Source: Harmothoe impar
Lineage: Eukaryota > Annelida > Polychaeta > Phyllodocida > Polynoidae
Direction: 5' to 3'
Length of the DNA: 64,000 bases
Assembly: GCA_947462335.1 (NCBI GenBank)
Contig: OX381710.1
Coordinates: 61,946,842 to 62,010,841, forward strand
Shown here: positions 55,986 to 64,000 of the stretch, piece by piece
Layout: every line of letters starts with the position of its first letter
Numbering within the stretch: the first letter of the stretch is position 1
Program-made: the position numbers and the translations under genes
The notes under the pieces: generated by a model
The model's input: the letters and a program-made list of their open reading frames with translations, nothing else
The model's database searches: none
What the model was told of the DNA's origin: nothing

Positions 55986-58915
55986 TCACCCCTCATCACC
56001 CTGGTTCTTTAGTAGTTCCAGAGCAGATTCGCGGGTGCCGTCCCACTCGTCCATAAATACCCCAAACACCTGCTGGAACTTGACGTTCATTGCCTCGTTC
56101 CGGTCATTCGACTCCTGCAGTCGTTTCTGAGCTAATGCAGTTTTTGCTGCGGCTAGCTTGGCCTCGTTCCGGATCTTAGCAGTTTCGGCTGCCAATAGCT
56201 CCTCGTTCTCTTTCTCCAGAGCCATTCGGCAAGTGGCTTCCTGTTCAACCAGAGAGCGAGCGAATAGATTCGCCACCCCCTGATTATATCGGACAGCCAA
56301 TTCCCTCTGAGACTCCTGGAAAGTGTCCACCGCCTCCTGGGCTTGGGCACAAACCACTTTGTCACTCGGATCGAAGTAAAGATCCACCGGTCTTGTGCTC
56401 AGTCGGGGCCTATTGTCCGGAACCTGAGTCAGTTCAGGTTCGACACGTTGAGGAACCTTCTGTCCGCTTACTTCCGGGTAATCACTCGATCCCTGCGTAG
56501 GACCCGGGTCTTTCCGGTCGAACCAAGCAGGTGGCTTATCATTCTGTGAAGCTGATGATGCTGCTGAGGAAGGACGTGAGCCCGACCCCCCACTCATGGG
56601 TGAATGATACTCAGTCGAATCTTTCCTCTTCTGATGAGTCGACCTGGAGTCCCGAGCCACGGCCAGTGGCTTCTTGAACTCCGAGTTCTCAGGCGAATCA
56701 GACCGATGTTTCTTTCCCCTACCACTCGCCGGGCTACGGCTAGCCCGTCTTTTCTCATCTATTTTGGCTTTAGGTGGATCACCCCGCCATTCGCACACTC
56801 TAGAATATAGTTCGTTCGACATCTTAAACTTGCCTCGAGCTCGCACTAATGCAACCCTCGCACACAGTTTGCCTTTCATTGACTCGTGTACATTACAAAA
56901 TGAGTCGGTCTTCACTGTGATCTGCTTGAAGTCCGACGGAATCATTTTGTTGTACTCCATCATCACCTTATCGTGCAGGGTCATTACCTTCTCACGTGCT
57001 GCACTCAATCTGGGGCTGTGGCAGTACTTAAGATGGCGAACCATCACGCCCCTTCTCGGAGTAACACAACCATTGCAGGTTGCGCTATCCCTCTGTCCTT
57101 TGCAATTAGCACATTCGTAGACCACGGTGTGGTGGAAGTGCCTCTCACAAAGATGGCGCAGGAACCGCATTCGAGTCGGATACGTCCTGTCCGTTCCTTT
57201 CTCTTCGATGCATATGGTGAACGGGCAATACCGCTCACCGTCTTTCATATACCAACACAGGTATGCCCAGCGTAGCTTTGACTTCTGGTCTCTTATGTAG
57301 TAGCTCTCCGGATATTTAAGTATCTGTGCGAACCACTCGTCATAGAATTCTGATGGCAAAGCATCGTCTTCGGTTTCCCGAAGCCAATCTTCGTCATCAC
57401 TCTCATCGTTCATGTTGCGATGCTCAGGGCAACCGTAAGCTTTCTTGCCCTTCGCGCACTCTTCAAACGAACCTGGAATGAAGTGTGCAAACTTTGCATC
57501 ACTATTCTTCCAGATTCGCTGTAGTCGTTCAGTGTTCTCCTCATCTTTCCCTTCATTCTTCTCCTCTTCCTCCTCCTGTACCTCCTCATTCGGTGCTTCC
57601 TCATTCGGTACCTCCATTTCTTCCTCCGGATCCTTTTTGCTTGGATCCGGATCAGTCTCTGGAGGTTCGCCACCTGAATCCGGTCCAGACTCATCGTCCG
57701 GACTGTCCTCGGGTTCGGTCACTTTGACAGCCTTCTTTACACTCCCTCTGCCAATTATATTGCCTACTTTAGCAGTGGCAGCAGCCTGAACGGCAGCCAT
57801 TTGTCCTTTCAGTGGATCTCCACTCAAAGGATCTTTCTTGCCAACTGCCTCGTGACTTTAGTAACCACCTGCTTCGGCACAGTCATTTTAGTGTCTTTCT
57901 TACTCTCCCTCGACTTCTTCTTATCCTTCACCGACAGGACCGTGTGGAAAACACCCTGGTCACTGTCAGATTCGGTGTCAGTTAGGGTCTTTTTCCTTCC
58001 CCTACCCTTCACACTCTTTCCTTTCGTTTTCTTAGCACTGCCTTCCCCATCAGTTTCGCTCTCCGTCGAAAGGCTACCTTTGGTCTTGGCCGCCTTGAGG
58101 ATAGCTTTCCCCTTTCGGATAGATGCTAATCGTTCTTTATGTTGGGCCACAGTCAGTTCTTCCTCTCGCCCGGGTACGTACGCCCGATTGGCGTAGGTCC
58201 CCTCTCGAATCATCGTGGAGATGACCTCATTCAGTTTCTCTTCCGGATCAGCACACTCCTTCAGGCGACAAAGTAATTCGTCCCCATCCAGAGTGTACAA
58301 ACTCGGAACCTTCGGATTCTTGGCCAGTTCGACCCAATCTTCCTCATTCCTCGGTTCTTTCTCGATGTCCGGTTCCCGGTATAGGACATCTCCGACAATG
58401 TCCATTCCGGTAACCCCCATCCCCGCATGATCGGTCAGTACATACGGGACATTCGGAAGACGATGCTGTCGATGTGCGATTTCGCAATCGAAGATGGCCC
58501 TCCGGAACGACTGGCTCACTTGCAGGCCAGCCTCAGTCATATTATAATATAGCAGCCATGATGATGGTAGGGCTGCGTACTCAGTCGGTTATAAAAAGTG
58601 CCGAACACAGTCTCTGGTGGCTGCATTCCAACACTTTCGGTCTCCTTTCAATATTCGGGCGTGGATGTGTACCTCTCGGCCGTCATACCGAGACTTGAAC
58701 CCATCCAGGTTCGGCTCGAGCAGCGGCTCGTCCGATCGTTCTAATATCTCCTCGATCTCCATTCCCATAGTGGTATCTTCTTCTTCGGAATTATCCTCAT
58801 TCAGTACACTTTCTTCGGTCTTTGTAACTGGCGACATCGCCTCAGTCTCCATGAACATCTCGGACACCTCGTTGAGGGCCGATCTTTCCGAATGAGAGCC
58901 AGACGCCGAAGCCAT
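55986..58915 (-). pseudogene. Extra ORF downstream of gypsy integrase: acidic zinc-finger protein, interrupted twice
   Basis: Minus-strand pieces are ATG 58915 to a TAA at 58591-58589, the same frame continuing to a stop at 57824-57826, and a second frame to 55986 (613 codons from 57827). The first break is a single in-frame stop; the second is a frame change close to 57840. Originally this was probably one protein of nearly 1000 residues. Features: acidic Ser-rich start; Lys/Ser-rich middle; a Glu-rich acidic block; two C2H2-like clusters (CPFTIC...HLCERH and CANC...HLKYCH, about 57020-57225); a basic Ser region with KKHRSDS; and a C-terminal Ala/Glu/Lys helix likely to form a coiled coil. 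I do not recognise the family. It lies inside the retroelement. Confidence 0.7.
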
Positions 58916-59031
58916 CGTGACACTCACTTTCTTTCAATCGATATAAACTGGAATGACAGGTACCAGGACCCTCTCTACCGGCTCCTGGCTACTTCACCCA
59001 CCTGCTATACACCGATATCACTTGAAACAGT

Positions 59032-59038
59032 CTTTATA
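59032..59038 (-). promoter_or_regulatory. Candidate internal TATA promoter for the extra gypsy ORF
   Basis: On the minus strand TATAAAG lies 117 bases before ATG 58915, preceded by about 150 bases rich in CpG (about 59060-59240, with several CGCG). The 560 bases between the integrase stop (59487) and the ORF have no coding content of their own. The layout suggests that the extra ORF is transcribed separately rather than as part of Gag-Pol. Sequence-based inference only. Confidence 0.4.
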
Positions 59039-59486
59039 CCCTCGCTTTTTGTGCTCTGATACGCTTCCCCTTGCTCTGTCCGGCGAACCGTAAACAAATA
59101 TGGCGGATCGTTGACCCGCGTCGACCTTTGCGCACGCGCGTCGGTCTCGCGAGACACCGCGCATTCGGCGAGACTTCATTGTTTTCCCGCGCTTGCAAAA
59201 CATAAACAATCATTCACTTCTCCCGCGCGTCACGCATTACGATCAGGTAATTATAGCACTGATATCCTCACCGCCCTGTCGAATTCATCTCGAGTCATTA
59301 TGGATTTAAATACGGATAGCTACTACTAATCCGCCGGATTACCCGTCCACCACCCACTGGCACATTCAAAGGTGAGTTTGTTGGATTTCTGGCTTCTGTC
59401 GTGATCATTCCTACATATAAGACAAATTACCAGGTTACCCCGATAATTATGACAACACTTAACAGATTACATCGTTGTGTTTCAGG

Positions 59487-62400
59487 TTAGGTGACAGCAC
59501 CCCTCTCTCTCAACCTAGGGCTGCGACGAACCCCCACTGGATTCTCTTTACACCTGACATTCGGAGCGGTCTGCTTCCGTTCCTTCTTAGCCATAGAGGG
59601 AACAGTCCTTCTCTTCCTGTCTACACCTGCCGAGACATTCTTTGCTTTCTCCGATCTTTTTGGAGTTTGTTTAACTTGCACCGTTTCCTTCTTCACCTTC
59701 CTAGGTCTCCCCGGACCCCTCTTCTCGACTACTTTATCTAACTCCCTTTTCATCTCCTCCTTCTCCTCTTGTCCCATCTTGAACATTTCCGTGGAGTACT
59801 CTCTCCCCTTCCATGGTTTCAACCGGGCCACATTCGATTTCTGATTCCTCCCGAAGGTATCTCTCATCAGGACTGTATCATCACTTATTCTCTGGGTAAT
59901 CCTCCACGGACCATCCCAATTATCTCTGAGCTTGATGCCAACCAGAGGTTCGTGGTATCTCGCTACTAAGTCCCCTACCGCAAACCGCCGAACCTTTAGA
60001 TTAGTATCATAGCCCACTTTCTGCCATTTAGCTGTCCTTCCTAATTCTTTTCTTACTAATTCGTACGCCTTCCGGAATTGTTCCTTCAACGCTTCCACAA
60101 ACATGATCTGACACGGTACATCTGGATTCATACCAACTACTCCGAACACTAGGTCCGCTGGCATAATCAGATCTTCCCCGAATACTAACAGATTCGGAGA
60201 GCAGTTCGTACTCGCATGTACCGTGCTATTATACGCATGGCAAACAAAGTTGCACTGCTCATCCCAATCATCCATTTCTTGATTTACTAAACTCTTCAGG
60301 ACCTGTATTAGGGTACGATTGAATCTTTCCACTTGACCATCACTCTGTGGTCGATACGGATTGGTTCGGGTCTTGCAAATGGCCAATTGATGACACATTT
60401 CCTGCCATAGATTCGATTCGAACTCTCTCCCTTGGTTGCTATGCAACATCAGAGGCACTCCCAAATATAGGATCCATCCTTTAACTAACATTCTCGCACA
60501 AGTCGCTGCTTTGTGATCCTTCATCGGAAATACCTTCGTATACTTCGTATAGTAATCCGTTACTACCATCATACATGTATTTCCTTCCGGAGTTGTCACA
60601 AATCCCGTAATTATGTCTACTGCCACCTTCGCGAACCTTACTCCAAACAATTCCTGGGTCAAGGGCATTTTACCTAGCCCAGGACCTGGCTTGCTCGTAC
60701 AACATTTCGGACAAGTGTCTATCCATCTCAACAGATCCGTACTCATACCCGGCCAGTAATACATTCTAGCCAGCCTTTCCAGGGACCGTTTTCTACCGAA
60801 ATGACCACTGGTCCGATGCCCATGGCAAAAGAACATTATATCCCTTCGCATGGCAGTAGGAATAAAGATCTGTCTTGACTTATTTCCCAAAGCATTCGTC
60901 TTCCACCTATAAATCAATCCATTTACCACCTCTAACTCTGTCCATTGAGCTATCAGTCGCCTCATCTCCCTGTTCTCCAACGATATCGCTGGCCGAGTCG
61001 GGACCCTTCCTTCTCGAAGTAACATCTTCAGACGGATACTATTCGCATCTCTCTCCTGGAAGCTCTTAATGGAGTTCTCGTCCCATTCCAGTATTATCGG
61101 TTCGAGATCTCTAAAAGGCTTTCGGATTCCTGCCAGCACGGCATTATGCTTCCCACAATCATCACATCCGTCATTCTGACACTTCTTCACTGGGATTCGC
61201 GACAACGCGTCAGCGTTCACATGCTTAGCCCCCTTTCTATGCTGAATTTGGCTGTGGTCCAATCCGAACTCAGATAGGTGTGCCAACCACCGTCCTATCA
61301 TACCTTCCGCATCTTTAAAGTTCAATAACCACCGCAGAGAGGAATGATCCGTACGTAACGTAAAATCAGATCCCCACAAGAAGTGTTTATATTTCTTTGT
61401 ATATACTACCACTGCCAATAATTCTCTCTTTGTCGTACAATAATTTCTTTGCGCTTTACTCATTGTATTGCTTGCAAATGCTATTGGAACCTCCTTCCCA
61501 TCTTGGACTTGAGACAAGGCTGCCCCTATACTTTCATTGCTCGCATCAGTGTCTAATATAAAATGACCATCCGCAGTGGGGTATTTCAACACCGGTGTCT
61601 CCACGAACAACCGTTTAATTGTTTCTAATGCTTCCCCTTGTTCCGTTCCCCATGGGAACTTCTCCTTACGTCTCCCCGGGGTCCAGTGCGACAGACATTG
61701 GATTGGATAACTTATCCGGGAATATCCTGGTAAGAAATCTCTGTAATAAGAACAAAACCCTAAGAAGGATCTCACTTCTTTCGGCCCCTTAGGAATGCTC
61801 CAGTCCGTTACCGTCTTAACCTTCTCCGGATCAGCTTTCACCCCTTCCGTAGAGATGATCCGTCCTAGATAGTTAATACTTTTCTGAAACATACAACACT
61901 TCTTAGGCTTCAACTTCAATCCATTCGAGATTATCCGCTGTAACACTAACTTCAGGTTTCCCAGGCATTCGTCAAATGTCTTTCCGAATATTATCACATC
62001 GTCCAGATACACTAGACATTTCTTCCACAACAAGTCACTCAGTAAGGTCTCCATCATGGCTTCGAACATGGCCGGAGCATTACATAGTCCGAATGGCATC
62101 ACGTTGTACTGGTACAACCCTACATGGCTTGAAAACGCTGTTTTCTCCTTGTCTTCTTCTTTCATTCCCACCTGCCAATAACCAGACTGCAAATCAATCG
62201 TGCAAAACCATTCATTTCCACCAAGGGAATCAATGGTCTCGTCTATCCGGGGGAGCGGATACGAATTCTTCTTAGTCAGGCCATTCAGCTTCCAGTAGTC
62301 TATACAGAATCGGATACTCCCATCCTTCTTGGTTACCATACATACAGGACTACTCCAAGGACTGGTGCTAGGGGTTATTACCCCCTCCGCCAACATTTTC

Positions 62401-62705
62401 GTAATCTCTTCTTCCGCTACCACTTTCTTTGCCAGAGGAAGACGTCGATACGGTACCTTTACTGGGTTCGCCCCTTCCGTATTGTTTGAGTGTAGGACCC
62501 GATCCGTCCGTCCTAACGGCTCTCCGGGCCGCGCGAAGGCTGAACTACACTCAGTCAACATCTCTCTCAGGGCACTTTTCTGTCCCTCTGTCTGTACTCC
62601 GGACCTTTCTATTAATGTTGCCAATCCCTCCTCAATTCCGTCACAGTTCGGGACTAGTCCGTTTCCCTTCTCAAAGCTACTGGTGACCGCTTCCGCGGAT
62701 ATCAC
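59487..62705 (-). CDS. pol: Ty3/gypsy RT-RNase H-integrase
   Basis: This minus-strand ORF covers 1072 codons. The RT has YRRLPLAKKVVAEEEI, PSTSPWSSPVCMVTKKDG, MPFGLCNAPAMFEAMM and the catalytic YLDD (about 62000). RNase H has LDTDASNESIGAALSQ. The integrase HHCC finger (HGHRTSGHF...CPKC) is followed by a DDE core with VAVDIITGF and NPYRPQSDGQVERFNRTL. In the core the second catalytic Asp is Asn (HSNQGREF, codon at 60436-60438), and a usually conserved Arg in the RT is Trp (CIDYWKLN). A GPY/F-like region and a basic, RR-rich tail follow. The frame is unbroken, but the Asp loss should disable integration. Confidence 0.9.
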   Translation of the reverse strand: MISAEAVTSSFEKGNGLVPNCDGIEEGLATLIERSGVQTEGQKSALREMLTECSSAFARPGEPLGRTDRVLHSNNTEGANPVKVPYRRLPLAKKVVAEEEITKMLAEGVITPSTSPWSSPVCMVTKKDGSIRFCIDYWKLNGLTKKNSYPLPRIDETIDSLGGNEWFCTIDLQSGYWQVGMKEEDKEKTAFSSHVGLYQYNVMPFGLCNAPAMFEAMMETLLSDLLWKKCLVYLDDVIIFGKTFDECLGNLKLVLQRIISNGLKLKPKKCCMFQKSINYLGRIISTEGVKADPEKVKTVTDWSIPKGPKEVRSFLGFCSYYRDFLPGYSRISYPIQCLSHWTPGRRKEKFPWGTEQGEALETIKRLFVETPVLKYPTADGHFILDTDASNESIGAALSQVQDGKEVPIAFASNTMSKAQRNYCTTKRELLAVVVYTKKYKHFLWGSDFTLRTDHSSLRWLLNFKDAEGMIGRWLAHLSEFGLDHSQIQHRKGAKHVNADALSRIPVKKCQNDGCDDCGKHNAVLAGIRKPFRDLEPIILEWDENSIKSFQERDANSIRLKMLLREGRVPTRPAISLENREMRRLIAQWTELEVVNGLIYRWKTNALGNKSRQIFIPTAMRRDIMFFCHGHRTSGHFGRKRSLERLARMYYWPGMSTDLLRWIDTCPKCCTSKPGPGLGKMPLTQELFGVRFAKVAVDIITGFVTTPEGNTCMMVVTDYYTKYTKVFPMKDHKAATCARMLVKGWILYLGVPLMLHSNQGREFESNLWQEMCHQLAICKTRTNPYRPQSDGQVERFNRTLIQVLKSLVNQEMDDWDEQCNFVCHAYNSTVHASTNCSPNLLVFGEDLIMPADLVFGVVGMNPDVPCQIMFVEALKEQFRKAYELVRKELGRTAKWQKVGYDTNLKVRRFAVGDLVARYHEPLVGIKLRDNWDGPWRITQRISDDTVLMRDTFGRNQKSNVARLKPWKGREYSTEMFKMGQEEKEEMKRELDKVVEKRGPGRPRKVKKETVQVKQTPKRSEKAKNVSAGVDRKRRTVPSMAKKERKQTAPNVRCKENPVGVRRSPRLRERGAVT

Positions 62706-63696
62706 TTCTCCTACTACAGTGCCTTTTCGAACCCGGGTTCGTGATGGGGGCCACTCCCCACGCTATATTCCCTATCAGGGTGTCGGCCGATTCCAATCCC
62801 TTCTTTCCCAACACAGTCACATTAGGTTCGAAAACCCCCGGAACGCCCCTCTTCATCCTACTGGAGGCTATCAAGACATCACATGCCATTCCGGGAGGTA
62901 TTTTTACCGTCTGTACTACACTCGCTACACCACTAACTTCACGTGCCAGGCATTGTATCCTGTCTTTGTAGGGATGATTTAACTTCAACACTCCCGTGAC
63001 GGGATCCAATTTTGCTCCATACAAGGAAGCGAAATCCATCCCTATGATCCCGTCGTCCTCAATCCCAGCGACCGTAGGGGAAATGATATATTCCCTACCG
63101 CCCACCAAGATGATCATACAAGTCCTACCAAACGTTCGTATCTTGCTCCCGTCAGCCGCACATGCATTTACCCTCGTTGTGAGGTCATCATCCATGTTCG
63201 ACACCAGATCGAAGAATCTTTTCGACATAGCGGAGTGGCTAGCTCCAGTATCCAACAAAAATTCCCCCATTCTGCCGTTTACAGATACGGACACATACCA
63301 TCTCTTTCCTCCCATCATCGAGGGATTACTTGCGAACCGTTTGACGTCGTCTGTCATGTCAAAATTGAATCCGAATCCTTTCAAATACTCCAGACACGGA
63401 TGACCTTGGGGAAGGCGGATCCCCCCGATCCTGGATAGTTCTTCTACCCAACCTTCCTCTCTATTGGTGATCGGTTTCCCTTCTTTGCTCTCCCTGGCAA
63501 CTGTCTCACCAATACCCCCAGCCCCACATGTTTTCGGCTCATTAGCATTTCCCATGCTGCTGGGCGGATACATTACAGACTCCTCAATCGCGTTCGTATG
63601 GATTGTACCCTGGCATACTTTATTCGGGGCCGTCAGTTTGCCTTCACGGACAACCCCCTCTAATTTCCCGTCTCCTCTCTCTTTCTTTCTCTCCAA
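62677..63696 (-). CDS. Ty3/gypsy aspartic protease
   Basis: The minus-strand frame contains YVSVSVNGRMGEFLLDTGAS with the active-site DTGAS (about 63235-63260) and, about 75 residues on, IIGMDFASLYGA, which matches the ILG-type motif of retroelement proteases. About 115 residues of linker precede it. It overlaps the Gag/zinc-knuckle frame on one side and the RT frame on the other, both in a different phase, so frameshifting or later indels separate the three. Confidence 0.8.
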   Translation of the reverse strand: MERKKERGDGKLEGVVREGKLTAPNKVCQGTIHTNAIEESVMYPPSSMGNANEPKTCGAGGIGETVARESKEGKPITNREEGWVEELSRIGGIRLPQGHPCLEYLKGFGFNFDMTDDVKRFASNPSMMGGKRWYVSVSVNGRMGEFLLDTGASHSAMSKRFFDLVSNMDDDLTTRVNACAADGSKIRTFGRTCMIILVGGREYIISPTVAGIEDDGIIGMDFASLYGAKLDPVTGVLKLNHPYKDRIQCLAREVSGVASVVQTVKIPPGMACDVLIASSRMKRGVPGVFEPNVTVLGKKGLESADTLIGNIAWGVAPITNPGSKRHCSRRSDIRGSGHQ

Positions 63697-64000
63697 ACAG
63701 GCTTATCCGCTGTACATTCGGCTGCGAAATGTCCGGTCTCCTGAAATCTGAAACACTTCACCGTTGCTCTATCCAGCTTCGGTCGTTTCTGATAATCCAG
63801 CAACCCTTTCATTTCTTCTATCATGGCCATCAACCGTTTTTCGTTCTCGGATAACTCCACCACCAGGGGGGTAGGGACCGATTTAGAGCTTACCTCAACT
63901 GGCTTCTCTTTCTCAGGTGGTTTATTAACGTTTTTCTTCCACCGATTCTTTCTATCCCTCTTGTCGCCCCCGATGGCCGCAATTCTTTCTTCATCCGAAC
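63660..64000 (-). pseudogene. gag: Gypsy Gag C-terminus with degenerate zinc knuckle (cut by window edge)
   Basis: Minus-strand frames near the right edge give a basic, coiled-looking stretch (ENEKRLMAMIEEMKGLL) and CFRFQETGHFAAEC. This is a CCHC knuckle whose second Cys is Phe, so metal binding would be weakened. The frame reads out at 63660 within the protease ORF. Upstream Gag is beyond 64000. The 63864-64000 stretch is Lys/Arg-rich, in keeping with Gag. Confidence 0.6.

Noticed and set aside
56343..58430. Plus-strand frames opposite the extra gypsy ORF
   Set aside because: They are Ser/Phe/Leu-rich antisense images of the acidic protein, with no domain of their own.
54985..64000. Extra ORF as a retroviral envelope
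   Set aside because: No signal peptide, transmembrane helix or cleavage site is visible; the protein is charged and carries Cys/His clusters instead.

Overview
The window looks like nuclear DNA of an invertebrate animal. Genes are split by GT-AG introns, introns are crowded with transposable elements, there are (CA)n and other satellites, and DIRS/Ngaro tyrosine-recombinase retroelements, Ty3/gypsy, Ty1/copia and APE-type LINEs sit beside many short terminal-inverted-repeat (TIR) elements. A marine deuterostome or lophotrochozoan such as amphioxus, hemichordate or mollusc would fit. The sequence alone does not fix the species.

One host gene can be reconstructed with confidence, on the + strand from about 1504 to 29334. 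I assign 15 exons whose splice phases all agree. It encodes a kinase-like domain of the testis-specific serine kinase (TSSK) / CAMK type followed by a long low-complexity tail. The catalytic Asp of HRD is Asn, the catalytic-loop Lys and Asn are gone, and no glycine-rich loop is visible, so it is probably a pseudokinase. An RFX X-box-like motif lies just upstream of the putative first exon. Its 14.6-kb last intron holds a LINE relic split by a structurally complete DIRS element.

Layout: 1-1415, 3' end of a Ty3/gypsy element (integrase and LTR). 1416-29710, the kinase-like gene, whose introns contain MITEs flanked by TA, TTA or TTAA, two decayed LINEs, one DIRS element and a mosaic of inverted repeats (25.3-28.4 kb). 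29.7-33.1 kb, repeats and satellites. 33152-35752, a nearly full-length LINE ORF. 36.5-42.1 kb, TIR elements, a decayed Ty1/copia element carrying two MITEs, and possible LTRs. 42.3-43.1 kb, a hairpin and then a head-to-head pair of related first-exon-like arms. 43.1-46.0 kb, a tRNA-like sequence, a nested hAT-like element and a minisatellite. 46085-51429, a complete Ngaro-type element with A1-ORFs-B1-A2-B2 split direct repeats. 51.4-54.98 kb, gene-poor repeats. 54985-64000, a minus-strand Ty3/gypsy element with its 3' LTR, running off the right edge.

The minus-strand gypsy element is the most unusual mobile element here. Between its integrase and its 3' LTR lie about 4.2 kb that carry a long extra reading frame (58915 to 55986). 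This frame encodes an acidic, zinc-finger, coiled-coil-like protein and has a CpG-rich, TATA-containing candidate promoter of its own. I recognise no family for it.

Most retroelement genes carry stops, frameshifts or lost catalytic residues. The DIRS recombinase ORF and the 33-kb LINE ORF are still open. Insertions whose flanking target halves rejoin cleanly give a relative order of events in several places.
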